DNA of 64,000 nt from Adhaeribacter arboris (GCF_003023845.1 NZ_PYFT01000001.1:310001-374000), one strand, 5' to 3'. Shown: positions 18,093 to 30,020, counted from the stretch's first letter. Notes: generated by a model not told the origin, from the letters alone. Numbers and translations: made by a program.

Positions 18093-19921
18093 ATGATGAA
18101 ACGTTTCCTTGCCGGATTGTTTTTTTATTTTAGCCTCCTTGCCGGTTACGCGCAAATTGTTACCCCGCTCGAATCGTATCCTGTGTTTTCTGCTAACCGC
18201 CGGTACCAGACGGCTCGATTAAGCGCTGAAGGCGATACTTTAGAATTGCCTTTTTTTGATGATTTCGCGAATCAACCTACTGGTCCGGTAAATTTGCTTT
18301 ATTGGCAAAGTGGGGGCGGGGCTTTGGTGAATAATGAGTTCAGCATAAGCCCCCCTCGGCGGGAGTAGTAACTTTAGAAGGAATCCGCGGCAATGGTTTG
18401 CCATATAATGCGCTTACTTCTTACGGCTATTCCGATACGCTTACATCTAAACCGCTGAATTTACAAAATTATAACCCGGCTATAGATTCGGTGTACCTGA
18501 GTTTTTACTGGCAGGCGGGTGGCCTGGCTGGTTCCCCGGATACGTATTCTGCTACCCGGCCGGTATTTTTAGCGTTAGAATTTAAAGATATTAACGGCGT
18601 TTGGCGGGAAGTTTGGCGCCAGCAAGGGCAAAACCAAGCAACTAATTTTCAGCGCGAAGATATTCCAATTCAAGATCCATTTTATTTATATTCCGGTTTT
18701 CAGTTTCGTTTTCGTAATTCGGGCGTGTTAAAAGGCACCGGCGATGCCTGGAACCTGGATTACATTTATCTGAATAAAAAAATTAATCCCGCTAAAAGAT
18801 TACAGGAAGATGTAACCATTAGCCAACGCCTGAACTCTTTATTGAACCGCTATACCGCCATGCCCGCCTGGCAATTTTTGGCGAACCCAACTACTGAATT
18901 AAACGATTCAACTTTCACCGCTATTAATAACCTGAATAACCGGTTTGCTCCCATTACTTGGCGGGGATATACGAGAGTGGTTAGTACGGCTCAACCGGCC
19001 GATACCTTCCTGCGAGGTAATGCGGCCATTGAACCTTTAGCTGAGCAATACTTAATTACCGGAAAACCTATAGTTGGGTCTACTTTTGCTCTGGGCAACG
19101 ATTTTATTGTGAAGAGTGCTATATTTTTAAATTCCCGCGAAACATTTGCCCGCACCCGCCAGAACGATACCATCTACCGAGTAACAGAATTTAAAGATTA
19201 TTACGCCTACGACGATGGTACCGCCGAAAGTAATTTTAGCTTAGATAAAACCGGCCAGCGTCAAGGTGCTTACGCCTTCGAAACCAACGTACCCGACCGG
19301 GTAAAAGGCATTCGGGTGTATTTAACCAAAACCAACGTACCCAAAAACTTAATTAACTTCCGGGTGTGGGATGCCGTGGATGGCAACCCGGCTACTACCG
19401 CCAAAGCCCAGCAAGGATTTATTATTCCAGCCGTAGAGTCGCTGAACCAATTTTTTGATATATTATTTCCGGCATCGGTTCCGGTGGAGGGTAGCTTCTT
19501 TATCGGTTGGAGTCTGAGTCCATCGGTGGTAGATTTTGTAAATTTTGGGTTTGATTTAAACGAAAGCGCCGCCGGAAAAATCAAATATAATAATGGTAAT
19601 CAGTGGAAAGAATTTAAAGATGAACGCGGCGCACTACTGCTTCGCCCAATAATGGATAAAGTGACGGGTTCTAAAGATATTTTACCGGATCAAACACAGG
19701 TGAAGGCATTTCCTAATCCTAGTACCGGTCTAATTACTTTACAAGGCCCGGTTACGAATTGGCAAGTAACCGATGCCACCGGTAAATTAATTGTAAAAGG
19801 GGAGAGAAAAAACCAAGCAGGAGTTCAAGTAAACCTGTCGGCTTTAGCGAATGGTTTATATTTTATACATTGCCAAACCAAAAAAGGAATAATTATTAAA
19901 AAAATCAGCTTAAACCATTAA
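18093..19921 (+). pseudogene. T9SS cargo protein, frame broken at a poly-C run
   Basis: The first frame (18093-18368) gives a signal peptide (FLAGLFFYFSLLAGYAQ) and a normal N-terminus up to EFSISPP, then stops. The +1-shifted frame continues from PSAGVVTLEG to 19921 without a stop and ends in a T9SS type A sorting domain (KAFPNPSTGLITL ... IIKKISL). The break is at six Cs (18350-18355); seven Cs would restore one frame of about 609 residues. The body resembles large Cytophagales gliding or adhesion-type secreted proteins of unknown role. The cause may be a sequencing error, phase variation or decay. Confidence 0.8.
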
Positions 19922-19925
19922 AAAC

Positions 19926-20219
19926 ATGGAAGATATTACCACTGATGAATTAAAGAAGCGCCTAGCTGCCGGCGAAAAGCCTTTTATTGTGGATGTACGG
20001 GAGCCGCACGAATACGAAGAATTTAATATTGGTGCTTTAAATATTCCGCTGGGCAGCCTACCGCAGCATTTAGAGGAACTGGAAGAACACAAAGACGAAG
20101 AAATAATTTTGCATTGCCGTTCCGGGGCTCGTTCCGGCAACGCCAAAGCTTATTTGCAACAGCAAGGTTTTGAAAAAGTACGGAATTTACTCGGAGGCAT
20201 GCTGGCCTGGCAAGTCTAA
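19926..20219 (+). CDS. Rhodanese-like domain protein
   Basis: 97 residues, a single rhodanese domain. The active-site loop is CRSGARS with the catalytic Cys near residue 63, and the family motifs DVREPHEYEEFNI and GGMLAWQ are present. Such proteins transfer sulfane sulfur; the substrate is unknown. It starts 4 bp after the T9SS gene stop, so co-transcription is possible but may be incidental. Confidence 0.92.
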   Translation: MEDITTDELKKRLAAGEKPFIVDVREPHEYEEFNIGALNIPLGSLPQHLEELEEHKDEEIILHCRSGARSGNAKAYLQQQGFEKVRNLLGGMLAWQV

Positions 20220-20236
20220 AAAATTGTAAATTTTTT

Positions 20237-20269
20237 AAAGCGGAAGCTGTAAATAACAACTTCCGCTTT
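20237..20269 (+). terminator. Terminator after rhodanese gene
   Basis: AAAGCGGAAG, a 13-nt loop, CTTCCGCTTT, followed by TTTTG. Confidence 0.8.
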
Positions 20270-20280
20270 TTTGTGTCCTA

Positions 20281-20612
20281 ATGTTTGTCCAGTAAAGTTT
20301 TTAGTTTTTTCAAGGTTCCTCTGTTAGGCGTAAAGCACTTGATAATAGCGGCTTAGCGCAAGCCTGCAATTTTTAGATGTTACATTTAGACCAGGTGCAG
20401 GTAGGGTATTTAAATGCTACCAAATTGTGCAAGGTTAAATTATGGATTTCAAAATGAGTAATTGAATTAAAGCCGGTAACTTTGTTAATCTGAGATAAAT
20501 TCACCGTTTTTAATCTTGATAAAATAATGATTTAAAAAAGGTTCTTTTAATTTATAATCTAAAAAATAGCCTAATCTTCGGAAAATTCGTTAGAGGAAAG
20601 AAAAACTAAATT
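20281..20612. other. Intergenic region
   Basis: About 330 bp with no ORF, hairpin or motif that I can support. Confidence 0.5.
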
Positions 20613-21038
20613 ATGAAATACAAATTAATTATAACTGTAACCGTAAGCGCCTTATTGTTTTTTAACCGCGCTTTACACGCACAAACAACCACCAACTCCA
20701 ATGTAGATTCCTTGCGTAATGCGCAACAGCAAAACATAGATCGGTTGCGAGATACGAAGGAATATAGCAATGCAACCAAAGGCAAAGCCAAAGATGCGGA
20801 TAGATACGAAGACGATGCCTCGGCGGTAGCTAAACAGGCCAAGAAAAATGCAAAAGCTGCCCGCAAGCAGGAAAAAGCTGCCCGCAGAGAACAAAAATTA
20901 GCCCGTCAACAAGAAAAAGCTACTAAACGAGAAGCCAGAGCAGCTAAAAAAGCAGAAAGAGCCGAAAAGAAAGCAGCCAGAGCGCAAAAAAAAGCGGATA
21001 AACAAGCTCGGAAAGCAGCTAAAGAATTAAGTAGGTAA
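20613..21038 (+). CDS. Secreted Lys/Ala-rich coiled-coil protein
   Basis: 141 residues with a signal peptide (IITVTVSALLFFNRALHAQ). From residue 70 on it is almost only Ala, Lys, Arg, Glu and Gln in heptad-like order (KAARKQEKAARREQK), forming a long basic helix. No domain family applies. A terminator follows. It may bind nucleic acid or a surface polymer, but that is speculation from composition. Confidence 0.75.
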   Translation: MKYKLIITVTVSALLFFNRALHAQTTTNSNVDSLRNAQQQNIDRLRDTKEYSNATKGKAKDADRYEDDASAVAKQAKKNAKAARKQEKAARREQKLARQQEKATKREARAAKKAERAEKKAARAQKKADKQARKAAKELSR

Positions 21039-21061
21039 AAACAGGATAGATTTCCAAAATA

Positions 21062-21087
21062 AAAAAGCCTCTGCAAAGAGGCTTTTT
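21062..21087 (+). terminator. Terminator after coiled-coil gene
   Basis: AAAAAGCCTC, loop TGCAAA, GAGGCTTTTT, followed by ATTTT. Strong stem, 20 bp past the stop. Confidence 0.85.
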
Positions 21088-21198
21088 ATTTTATATTCAA
21101 ATAGATGATTTCTTACGTAACATTTAGGGGATAAAATATTTTCTGGTTACCTAATAGTACAGTAGCCACAATCTTCAATCTAAAAGTACTAACTTACC

Positions 21199-21324
21199 TT
21201 ACAGGTAAAGATGATAATCTTCGTCAGCCAAGTTAATACGAATATCCTCGGCGTCTAATAAGGATTTAATAACCAAACTCAGAGTACCCAGGATTAATAA
21301 AGAAGTAATCGTAATCTTTTTCAT
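21199..21324 (-). CDS. Small hypothetical membrane peptide, 41 aa
   Basis: MKKITITSLLILGTLSLVIK reads as a signal anchor, followed by an acidic tail (DAEDIRINLADEDYHLYL). It begins with ATG and lies between icmF and the coiled-coil terminator. No family known. It has the form of a short secreted or membrane peptide, but with only 41 codons it could be chance. Confidence 0.4.
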   Translation of the reverse strand: MKKITITSLLILGTLSLVIKSLLDAEDIRINLADEDYHLYL

Positions 21325-21470
21325 GTAACAGCATCAATTAAATTTCTATAATATTAACGAAAGAACAAGAAATTTAGTTTGTGCTTAACATTATTAAATT
21401 ATTACTAATAGTATTAGGGTATTACATACTTAATTTAAAAATTATTTAAAGTATAACAAAACCAAAATGC

Positions 21471-24400
21471 TTACATATTGCGCCGGTATTGGCCACCAAC
21501 GGCAAATAAAGCATTCGTAATTTGACCTAGAGAGCAGTACTTTACCGTTTCCATTAATTCCGCAAAAATGTTTTCCTGTTGAATGGCAATTTCTTGAACC
21601 TGCTTTAATTTATTTTCGGCTATTCCGTTATTTCGCTGGTGTAGTAAATCCAACATTTGAATCTGGTATTGCTTTTCTTCTTCCGTGGCCCGGATAACTT
21701 CAGAAGGAATAATGGTAGGAGAGCCTTTGCTGCTCAAAAAAGTATTTACCCCAATTATCGGGTATTCGCCGGTGTGTTTCAGGGTTTCGTAGTACAAGCT
21801 TTCTTCCTGAATTTTGCCCCGCTGGTACATGGTTTCCATAGCGCCCAATACCCCGCCGCGTTCGGTAATCCGGTCAAATTCCCGTAATACGGCTTCCTCC
21901 ACTAAATCAGTTAATTCTTCAATAATAAACGAACCTTGCAGCGGGTTTTCGTTTTTAACTAAACCTAATTCCCGGTTAATAATTAACTGAATGGCCATGG
22001 CCCGGCGTACACTTTCTTCGGTGGGAGTGGTTATAGCTTCGTCGTAAGCATTTGTGTGCAAGGAATTACAGTTATCGTAAATGGCGTAAAGCGCTTGTAG
22101 CGTAGTTCGGATATCATTAAAATCAATTTCCTGGGCGTGCAGCGAGCGCCCCGAAGTCTGGATGTGGTACTTAAGCATTTGGGAGCGGGCGTTGGCGCCG
22201 TACTTTAACTTCATGGCTTTGGCCCAAATGCGGCGGGCTACCCGGCCAATAACCGCGTATTCCGGGTCGATGCCATTGGAAAAGAAAAAGCTTAAATTAG
22301 GCGCAAAAGCATTAATGTCCATGCCGCGGCTCACGTAATATTCCACGTAAGTAAAGCCATTCGCCAAGGTAAAGGCTAACTGCGAAATAGGATTAGCGCC
22401 CGCTTCGGCAATGTGGTAGCCCGAAATAGAAACCGAGTAAAAATTCCGGATGTTGTTTTGAATGAAATATTCCTGCACATCGCCCATCAGCCTTAACGAA
22501 AACTCCGTACTGAAAATACAGGTATTCTGGGCTTGGTCTTCTTTTAGAATATCGGCTTGTACGGTGCCTCTTACCGCGGCCAAAGTCTGGGTTTTAATTT
22601 TTTGGTACGTTTCAACGGGTAAAATCTGATCGCCGGTTACGCCTAAAAGCATTAATCCTAAACCGTTGTTGCCGGTAGGTAGTGACCCTTGATACTGGGG
22701 TTGGGTTTGTCCTTTAGCTTTGAAAATTTCTTCTATTTTCTGGTTGGCTTCAGCTTCCAGATCATTTTGTTTAATATATAATTCGCATTGCTGGTCAATG
22801 GCTGCGTTCAGGAAAAAAGCCGTTAAAATAGCCGCCGGTCCGTTAATGGTCATGGAAACCGAAGTTAAAGGATCGGCCAGGTTAAAACCGGAATACAGTT
22901 TTTTCGCATCGTCGAGGCAACAGATGCTGACCCCGGAGTTGCCAATCTTGCCGTAAATATCGGGCCGAAGCGCCGGGTCTTCGCCGTAAAGCGTTACCGA
23001 ATCGAATGCCGTAGATAAGCGCTTAGCCGGTAAACCCAAACTAACGTAATGAAAGCGACGGTTGGTACGCTCCGGGCCACCTTCGCCGGCAAACATGCGG
23101 GTAGGATCTTCGCCTTCGCGTTTAAACGGAAATACCCCGGCGGTATACGGAAACTCGCCCGGTACATTTTCCTGTAAGTTCCAGCGCAGTAAATCGCCCC
23201 AGGCTTCGTAGCGAGGCAACGAAATTTTCGGAATGGGTAGTTGCGATAAACTGGTAGTATGCGTTTTTATTTTAAGTTCTTTATCCCGAACCTTAAAAAT
23301 AAAATATTCATGCTGATAGGCTTGCTTACGGGTTTCCCAGGTTTCCAGGATTTTACGGTTATGTCCGTCTAGTTGCCGCTCCAGTTCCGTATAAGCCAGG
23401 TTTAACTGATTAATTAAACTTTCTTTGGCATCTAAAGCCAAATCCTGCAGAGCAGTTATGGACTTTTTTAAACCAAATAACTGTTGGGCAATTTCGGCTT
23501 GAGCGCTTACCCATTTATCGTATTGCCGGTTGTTTTCCGAAATTTCAGATAAGTAGCGGGTACGGCTCGGCGGAATGATGTAAATTTTTTCCGATTGTTC
23601 TCTTTGCGCTAATTCTTTCGCTTCGAAGCTAAAGTTAGTTTTTTGAGCAATTTTCTGCATGACGGCCTGGTACAACCGATTCATACCCGGATCATTGAAT
23701 TGCGACGCAATGGTGCCAAATACGGGAATTTCGTCCTCATTCGTCTCCCAGAGTTGATGATTGCGTTTGTATTGTTTTTTTACATCCCGTAAAGCATCTT
23801 GCGCGCCGCGTTTATCAAATTTATTCAGCGCAATAATGTCGGCGAAATCCAGCATATCAATTTTTTCAAGCTGCGTGGCGGCTCCGTATTCGGGCGTCAT
23901 CACGTACAAACTAACATCCGAATGCTCTACAATTTCGGTATCGGACTGGCCAATACCGGAAGTTTCCAAAATAATCAAATCAAACTGAGCGGCTTTTACG
24001 ACGTCAACGGCGTCTTGCACGTGTTTACTCAAGGCCAGATTGCTTTGGCGCGTAGCCAAAGAGCGCATGTACACCCGATCGTTGCTAATGGCATTCATTC
24101 GGATGCGGTCGCCGAGCAAAGCCCCCCCGGTTTTGCGTTTACTGGGATCAACGGAAATAATGGCCACATTGGCTTCCGGAAAATCGAATAAAAACCGACG
24201 AACTAATTCATCTACCAGACTGGATTTACCCGCTCCGCCCGTACCGGTTATTCCTAAAACCGGAGTGGGTGGCACAGAAACCCGCCAGGTTTTTAAAACC
24301 TGGCGGGTTTGAATAAATTCAGCCGGGTAATTTTCGGCGGCGGAAATTAAGCGAGCGATAGATTTGGCATTTTTTTCTGGTAGGTGGTTTACTTCGCCGT

Positions 24401-24860
24401 TCAGGTTTTTACCGGTCGGAAAATCGCACTGTTGCAGCAAATCGTTTATCATGCCTTGCAAACCCATGGCCCGGCCATCGTCGGGAGAATAAATGCGGGT
24501 AATGCCGTATTGGTGCAGTTCTTCTATTTCCGAGGGTAAAATAACGCCCCCACCGCCCCCGAATATTTTAACGTGGCCGCAGCCGCGCTCCTGCAATAAA
24601 TCGTGCATGTACTTAAAGTACTCCAGGTGCCCTCCCTGGTACGAAGTAATCGCAATCGCCTGCGCATCTTCCTGAATGGCACAATCCACAATTTCCTGCA
24701 CCGACCGGTTATGACCCAAATGAATTACTTCGGCTCCGGAAGCCTGCAGAATCCGGCGCATAATGTTTATAGCGGCATCGTGCCCGTCGAAAAGCGAAGC
24801 GGCAGTAACAATTCGGATAGGATAAACAGATTTATAAACTTCTACAGAGGCTACCGGCAT
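21471..24860 (-). CDS. icmF: Fused isobutyryl-CoA mutase IcmF (B12 domain, GTPase chaperone, mutase)
   Basis: Adenosylcobalamin-dependent carbon-skeleton mutase fused to its own G-protein chaperone, interconverting isobutyryl-CoA and n-butyryl-CoA or related acyl-CoAs. Order in 1129 residues: B12-binding domain (DGHDAA loop, about 24-140), linker, MeaB-like GTPase (Walker [10 protein letters not shown], about 208), then the mutase TIM-barrel half. The linker before the GTPase carries [13 protein letters not shown], encoded by a mobile-type palindrome (24278-24310). It is slightly longer than most IcmF proteins. It is monocistronic here. Substrate choice between isobutyryl- and pivalyl-CoA cannot be read. 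Confidence 0.93.
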   Translation of the reverse strand: MPVASVEVYKSVYPIRIVTAASLFDGHDAAINIMRRILQASGAEVIHLGHNRSVQEIVDCAIQEDAQAIAITSYQGGHLEYFKYMHDLLQERGCGHVKIFGGGGGVILPSEIEELHQYGITRIYSPDDGRAMGLQGMINDLLQQCDFPTGKNLNGEVNHLPEKNAKSIARLISAAENYPAEFIQTRQVLKTWRVSVPPTPVLGITGTGGAGKSSLVDELVRRFLFDFPEANVAIISVDPSKRKTGGALLGDRIRMNAISNDRVYMRSLATRQSNLALSKHVQDAVDVVKAAQFDLIILETSGIGQSDTEIVEHSDVSLYVMTPEYGAATQLEKIDMLDFADIIALNKFDKRGAQDALRDVKKQYKRNHQLWETNEDEIPVFGTIASQFNDPGMNRLYQAVMQKIAQKTNFSFEAKELAQREQSEKIYIIPPSRTRYLSEISENNRQYDKWVSAQAEIAQQLFGLKKSITALQDLALDAKESLINQLNLAYTELERQLDGHNRKILETWETRKQAYQHEYFIFKVRDKELKIKTHTTSLSQLPIPKISLPRYEAWGDLLRWNLQENVPGEFPYTAGVFPFKREGEDPTRMFAGEGGPERTNRRFHYVSLGLPAKRLSTAFDSVTLYGEDPALRPDIYGKIGNSGVSICCLDDAKKLYSGFNLADPLTSVSMTINGPAAILTAFFLNAAIDQQCELYIKQNDLEAEANQKIEEIFKAKGQTQPQYQGSLPTGNNGLGLMLLGVTGDQILPVETYQKIKTQTLAAVRGTVQADILKEDQAQNTCIFSTEFSLRLMGDVQEYFIQNNIRNFYSVSISGYHIAEAGANPISQLAFTLANGFTYVEYYVSRGMDINAFAPNLSFFFSNGIDPEYAVIGRVARRIWAKAMKLKYGANARSQMLKYHIQTSGRSLHAQEIDFNDIRTTLQALYAIYDNCNSLHTNAYDEAITTPTEESVRRAMAIQLIINRELGLVKNENPLQGSFIIEELTDLVEEAVLREFDRITERGGVLGAMETMYQRGKIQEESLYYETLKHTGEYPIIGVNTFLSSKGSPTIIPSEVIRATEEEKQYQIQMLDLLHQRNNGIAENKLKQVQEIAIQQENIFAELMETVKYCSLGQITNALFAVGGQYRRNM
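24278..24310. repeat. Near-perfect 33-bp palindrome inside icmF
   Basis: AAACCCGCCAGGTTTT with TAAAACCTGGCGGGTTT. It keeps the reading frame and falls in the linker between the B12 and GTPase domains. Its shape (CCTGGCGGGT stem) is that of dispersed palindromic units usually found between genes. Confidence 0.7.
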
Positions 24861-25063
24861 AAAAGTAAATTATAATTTGGGAGTACGAAGATAGAGAAAA
24901 ACTCACTCTCTATTTTTAACGGTAAGCTCACAAAATGGATTGCGGGTAAAACTTATAAATAAAATTTTTAAAAAAGTTAAAACGGATAATGCATTTTAGG
25001 GTTATAATTGTTAATCTATCAAATTTCTTCCATCAAGTATCTTATTTTTAATTCTGGTAGCCG

Positions 25064-26668
25064 ATGCTTATTTACCGTCCTTTATTGTTTGTTGATTTTT
25101 TCAGAAAGCGCTTCTTTAACCAAATAGCAGGAATAATTTTAATTTCATTATTCCTGCTTAATCAGCTGCCCTTACAAGCCCAGGTAAGACCGGAAGTGGC
25201 GCTCGGGGAGCTTTTTAAAGAGGTGCAATTGCGGGCCATTTTTCCGGATTCTAAAACTTTTCCGGATTGTATTCCGCTTTCCTCCCCGGAAACAATCCTG
25301 CAAGCTTATCAAACGGAAAAGAACCAGGCTAATTTTAATCTAAAAGCCTTTGTGATGCAGCATTTTAAATTGCCGTCCGAACCAGCTACTAATTTTAAAT
25401 CGGATACGGCGCAAGCAGTAAGTCAGCATATTACTACGCTTTGGCCTGTTTTAACCCGGCAACCGGTTCCGGAGGTTTCTTCTTTAATTCCGTTGCCGCA
25501 TTCGTACGTGGTGCCGGGCGGTCGTTTCCGGGAAATCTATTATTGGGATAGTTATTTTACCATGCTGGGCCTGCAAGCCGCCGGCCAAACCCAACTTATT
25601 CAAAACATGGTCGATAATTTTACTTATTTAATCGATAAAGTAGGATTTATCCCCAATGGCAATCGTAGTTATTATACCGGCCGTTCGCAGCCGCCCTTTT
25701 ATGCCCTAATGGTGAAAATATTACGCGACGGGAAAGGTCAGCAGATTTTAAAAACGTATGGACCGGCTTTGCAGAAAGAATACGAATTTTGGATGACAGG
25801 GGCTTCGGAGCTTACAGAATCCAACCCAGCTAACAGAAGAGTAGTACGATTACCGGATGGCAGTATTTTAAACCGGTATTACGATGATTTTCCTGAACCT
25901 CGCCCCGAAGCGTACAAAGAAGACGTAAAACTAGCGGAAGAATCGGGCCGGAATAAAGAAGAAGTGTACCGGCACCTGCGGGCGGCCGCGGAATCGGGTT
26001 GGGATTTTACGAGCCGCTGGTTTGCCGATGGAAAAACGTTGAAAACCATTCATACTACCGATATTATTCCCGTAGATTTAAATGCCTTGCTGTACCACTT
26101 GGAGTTAACTTTAGCCGAAGTAGCTATTTTAAACCAAAATAATTTCCAGGAAAATTATTACCGCCAGCTAGCAGAAAAAAGAAAGAAAGCACTGTTAAAA
26201 TACTGCTGGAGTAAAAAAGAAGAGTACTTTTTAGATTATGACTTTAAAGTTGGTAATGTAACAGCCGTACCTTCTTTAGCCGCTACCTATCCTTTGTTCT
26301 TTAAAATGGCTACTCCGAAGCAGGCCAAAGCAGTTGCCAAGCGTTTGAAAGCCGACTTCCTGAAACCCGGAGGTTTGATTTCTACGCCTAACCATACCGG
26401 GGAACAATGGGATGCTCCAAATGCCTGGGCCCCGCTGCAATGGATGAGCATTCAGGGTTTACGCAATTACCGCCAAAATAAGTTGGCTAATCAAGTGAAA
26501 CACAATTGGGTAGAAATAAATACCAAAGTATATAAAAGTACCGGCAAATTAGTAGAAAAATATAACGTAGAAGCTACCCACCTGGAAGCGGGGGGCGGCG
26601 AGTACCCTTTGCAGGATGGTTTTGGCTGGACCAATGGAGTTTTATTAAAATTACTCTCAGAAAAATAA
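25064..26668 (+). CDS. treA: Trehalase (GH37), secreted
   Basis: Hydrolyses trehalose to two glucose. 534 residues with a signal peptide (about 20-40). Trehalase signature 1 reads PGGRFREIYYWDSYF and signature 2 EQWDAPNAWAPLQW; the C-terminus EGGGEYPLQDGFGWT-like region is intact. Likely periplasmic. It stands alone between icmF and the PAS kinase, with no sugar transporter nearby. Confidence 0.93.
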   Translation: MLIYRPLLFVDFFRKRFFNQIAGIILISLFLLNQLPLQAQVRPEVALGELFKEVQLRAIFPDSKTFPDCIPLSSPETILQAYQTEKNQANFNLKAFVMQHFKLPSEPATNFKSDTAQAVSQHITTLWPVLTRQPVPEVSSLIPLPHSYVVPGGRFREIYYWDSYFTMLGLQAAGQTQLIQNMVDNFTYLIDKVGFIPNGNRSYYTGRSQPPFYALMVKILRDGKGQQILKTYGPALQKEYEFWMTGASELTESNPANRRVVRLPDGSILNRYYDDFPEPRPEAYKEDVKLAEESGRNKEEVYRHLRAAAESGWDFTSRWFADGKTLKTIHTTDIIPVDLNALLYHLELTLAEVAILNQNNFQENYYRQLAEKRKKALLKYCWSKKEEYFLDYDFKVGNVTAVPSLAATYPLFFKMATPKQAKAVAKRLKADFLKPGGLISTPNHTGEQWDAPNAWAPLQWMSIQGLRNYRQNKLANQVKHNWVEINTKVYKSTGKLVEKYNVEATHLEAGGGEYPLQDGFGWTNGVLLKLLSEK

Positions 26669-26815
26669 AGAGTTTCTGAAAAAAGTGGTAGACGTGAATT
26701 AGTATATTTGCCCGAGAAAGTAAAGAAGCTAATATAAATTGATTTTTGCTAAAAAAATGCAATCACTTGGTGCTTTTAGCGTGATTTCCTTCTAGCGCTA
26801 GTTTAGGAGCATCCG

Positions 26816-27946
26816 CTATTTTAAATAAACTTTAAACTCGGTACCTACGCCTTCTTCGCTTTCTACTTCAATTTTTCCACCTACGTTTTCAATTATTCTT
26901 TTAATCATGTAGAGTCCAATACCGGTGCCTTCTACGTGATTATGGAACCGTTTAAACATAGTAAATAATTTTGCTTTGTTTGCTTCTTTAATACCTAAGC
27001 CATTATCTTTTACACTGAGCACGATGTTAGAATTTTGTTCATATGTTTTTAACTGAATAACGCAAGTACGTTCTGGGGAATGGTAACGGAAGGCATTACT
27101 TAATAAGTTATACAAGATACTGCGGAAGTTTTTTCTTGAGTAGATGATACTCATAACCTGAAAATCAGTTTGTATTTTACACTTTGTATTTGAAAAAGAT
27201 AAACCATTTACCTCCATTATTTCCTTGTAAATCTGTGGAATATTAATTTTTTCTTCCATCAATCCTTGAGCGAAGTTTTTTTGTAGTTTAGATATTTCAG
27301 CCAAATCATTTACGGTACTTTTGAATTGCTTAATAGAAGTAGTAACGTGCTGTAAAATAGTACTGGTAGCTTGATCTAAACAATTACAATTACCTAACCT
27401 TTTATTAAGTAAACTAATCAAACCTTCAATATTCGCAATGGGAGCTTTTAAATCATGTGAAGCAGTATAGATAAAATTATCCAAGTCTACGTTTACTACT
27501 TTTAAGTCATTATTTTTTTGAGTAATTTCTTCGTGCTGGCGGACTAATTCGTCTTTTAATATTTTTTGTTGGGTTAAATCTTGGGTAACCTTAGTAAATC
27601 CAATTTGTTCCCCATTTGGCTTATAAATAGGCGTAAGGGTAATTTTCGCCCAAAACAAAGAACCATCTTTCCGCTTACGCCAATCTTCCGCTACGTAAAA
27701 ACCATTAGTTCGGGCTTCCTGTAATACTTTTAAAGGTTTACCTTCTTCTTGATAATCATCTGGAAACAATATGCCGTAAAACTTACCAATAATTTCTTCA
27801 TCTTCATAGCCTTTTATGCGCTTGGCTCCATCGTTCCAGAAGGTAATAAAGCCGTTGTTATCTGTAGCATATATGGCATATTCCTTAACTTGATCTATGA
27901 ATTGGGAGTAAATAAAATTAGTATCTATTGGCAGGCCCATGGGCAT
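26816..27946 (-). CDS. PAS sensor histidine kinase
   Basis: 376 residues without a TM segment, so cytoplasmic. A PAS domain (about 15-125, WNDGAKRIKGYEDEEIIGK) with a PAC end, a coiled linker, HisKA with H-box SHDLKAPIANIE, and HATPase_c (N-box NLLSNAFRYH, G1 DNGLGI, G2 GTGIGLYMIK). There is no receiver domain or adjacent response regulator, so its partner is elsewhere. The PAS ligand is unknown. Confidence 0.92.
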   Translation of the reverse strand: MPMGLPIDTNFIYSQFIDQVKEYAIYATDNNGFITFWNDGAKRIKGYEDEEIIGKFYGILFPDDYQEEGKPLKVLQEARTNGFYVAEDWRKRKDGSLFWAKITLTPIYKPNGEQIGFTKVTQDLTQQKILKDELVRQHEEITQKNNDLKVVNVDLDNFIYTASHDLKAPIANIEGLISLLNKRLGNCNCLDQATSTILQHVTTSIKQFKSTVNDLAEISKLQKNFAQGLMEEKINIPQIYKEIMEVNGLSFSNTKCKIQTDFQVMSIIYSRKNFRSILYNLLSNAFRYHSPERTCVIQLKTYEQNSNIVLSVKDNGLGIKEANKAKLFTMFKRFHNHVEGTGIGLYMIKRIIENVGGKIEVESEEGVGTEFKVYLK

Positions 27947-28205
27947 AAATTAAAGTTAATTTGGGAATTACTAATATCTTCCAGGATTGTTTTAAAACTA
28001 TGGATATTTTAAGAAAATAATACTGACTTAATCGTAGCTCCCTATTTTGATTATATAGTTAGTAACTAAGGATTTAGATGCCAAATATATAAAATTTAGT
28101 TTTTACATATTTTTTATTTTTACTTCAACATAGAGAACTCTTTCTGTTAGTCGATTTATAGGTACTTTTACTCTATTTGCAGAACAGATTAAATTTTAAA
28201 ATGCT

Positions 28206-28213
28206 TACCTTTG
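28206..28213 (+). promoter_or_regulatory. Candidate -7 box for lepA
   Basis: TACCTTTG matches TAnnTTTG and ends 19 bp before the lepA ATG. No -33 TTG at good spacing. Confidence 0.4.
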
Positions 28214-28232
28214 CATTTCGTGTAATTGATTT

Positions 28233-30020
28233 ATGAAGAACATCCGGAATTTTTGTATTATAGCCCATATCGACCACGGTAAAAGCACGCTTGCCGACCG
28301 TCTGCTGGAATTTACTTCTACGGTAGCCGAACGCGAAATGCAGGACCAACTGCTCGATAACATGGATTTAGAGCGGGAGCGGGGCATTACCATTAAAAGC
28401 CACGCCATTCAGATGGTGTATAATTATAAAGGGGAAGAATACATATTAAACCTGATTGATACCCCGGGCCACGTGGATTTTTCCTACGAAGTTTCTCGTT
28501 CTATTGCGGCCTGCGAAGGCGCTTTGCTCATCGTGGATGCCTCGCAGGGGATTGAGGCGCAAACCATTTCTAACTTATACCTGGCTATCGGCAACGACCT
28601 GGAAATTATTCCGGTTTTAAACAAAATAGATTTGCCGCACGCGATGCCCGAAGAAGTGTCGGACCATATTATTGACTTAATTGGCTGTGACCGCGAAGAT
28701 ATTATACATGCCTCCGGTAAGGAAGGTATAGGCGTGGAAAATATTTTAAATGCCATTTGCGATCGTATTCCGGCTCCGCAAGGCGACCCGCAAGCACCTT
28801 TACAAGCCTTAATTTTCGATTCGGTATTTAATTCGTACCGCGGCATTGAGGTTTATTTTCGCATTATGAATGGCACTCTCCGGAAAGGCGAACGGGTAAA
28901 ATTTATTAACACCGGTAAAGTGTATAATGCCGATGAAATTGGCGTATTAAAGCTAAACCAGGAGCCGCGCGAAGTAATGGCTGCCGGCAATGTGGGCTAT
29001 TTAATATCCGGTATTAAAAACGCCAAAGAAGTAAAAGTAGGCGATACCATTACCACCGTCGAAAACCCTACTACCGTGGGGATAGAAGGTTTTGAAGAAG
29101 TAAAGCCAATGGTTTTTGCGGGAATTTATCCGGTAGAAACCAGCGAATTTGAAGAATTACGTTCTTCCATGGAAAAATTGCAGCTGAACGATGCCTCCCT
29201 GGTTTGGGAGCCGGAAACCTCGGCGGCGTTAGGTTTTGGGTTTCGTTGCGGCTTTTTAGGAATGCTGCACATGGAAATTGTGCAGGAACGCTTAGAACGC
29301 GAGTTTGACATGACGGTAATTACCACCGTGCCGAGCGTACAGTTTAAAGCCTTTACTACCCGGGACGGAGAGATTACCGTTAATGCCCCCTCCGAAATGC
29401 CCGAACCTAATTACATCGACCACATAGAAGAGCCTTTTATTAAAGCACAGATAATTTCGAAAGCCGAATACATCGGACCGATTATTTCGTTGTGCATGGA
29501 TAAACGGGGGATTCTGAAAAGCCAGACGTATTTAACCAGCGACCGGGTAGAAATGAACTTCGAAATGCCCTTAGCCGAGATTGTATTCGACTTTTTTGAT
29601 AAACTCAAAACCATTTCGCGCGGTTACGCTTCCCTGGATTACGAGCTAATTGGTTACCGGGAATCCAACATGGTGAAGTTAGATATTATGCTCAACGGCG
29701 AGAAAGTGGATGCCCTGAGTGCCATTGTCCACCGCGACAAAGCCTACGAATGGGGAAAACGCTTATGCGAAAAGCTCCGCGAATTGCTTCCGCGCCAGAT
29801 GTTTGAAATTGCAATTCAGGCGGCTATCGGTCAGAAAATAATTTCCCGCGAAACCGTGAAAGCTTTGCGGAAGAACGTATTGGCCAAATGTTACGGCGGT
29901 GATATTTCCCGGAAGCGCAAACTGCTCGAAAAACAAAAAAAAGGTAAAAAACGCATGCGTCAGGTAGGTAACGTAGAAATTCCGCAGGAAGCGTTTTTAG
30001 CCGTATTGAAGCTGGATTAG
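28233..30020 (+). CDS. lepA: Elongation factor 4 (LepA)
   Basis: Ribosome-bound GTPase that acts on translocation and initiation. 595 residues: G1 [10 protein letters not shown]3 DTPGHVD, G4 NKIDLPHA, the LepA-specific C-terminal domain, and the conserved end [21 protein letters not shown]. Length is standard. Stand-alone gene. Confidence 0.97.
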   Translation: MKNIRNFCIIAHIDHGKSTLADRLLEFTSTVAEREMQDQLLDNMDLERERGITIKSHAIQMVYNYKGEEYILNLIDTPGHVDFSYEVSRSIAACEGALLIVDASQGIEAQTISNLYLAIGNDLEIIPVLNKIDLPHAMPEEVSDHIIDLIGCDREDIIHASGKEGIGVENILNAICDRIPAPQGDPQAPLQALIFDSVFNSYRGIEVYFRIMNGTLRKGERVKFINTGKVYNADEIGVLKLNQEPREVMAAGNVGYLISGIKNAKEVKVGDTITTVENPTTVGIEGFEEVKPMVFAGIYPVETSEFEELRSSMEKLQLNDASLVWEPETSAALGFGFRCGFLGMLHMEIVQERLEREFDMTVITTVPSVQFKAFTTRDGEITVNAPSEMPEPNYIDHIEEPFIKAQIISKAEYIGPIISLCMDKRGILKSQTYLTSDRVEMNFEMPLAEIVFDFFDKLKTISRGYASLDYELIGYRESNMVKLDIMLNGEKVDALSAIVHRDKAYEWGKRLCEKLRELLPRQMFEIAIQAAIGQKIISRETVKALRKNVLAKCYGGDISRKRKLLEKQKKGKKRMRQVGNVEIPQEAFLAVLKLD

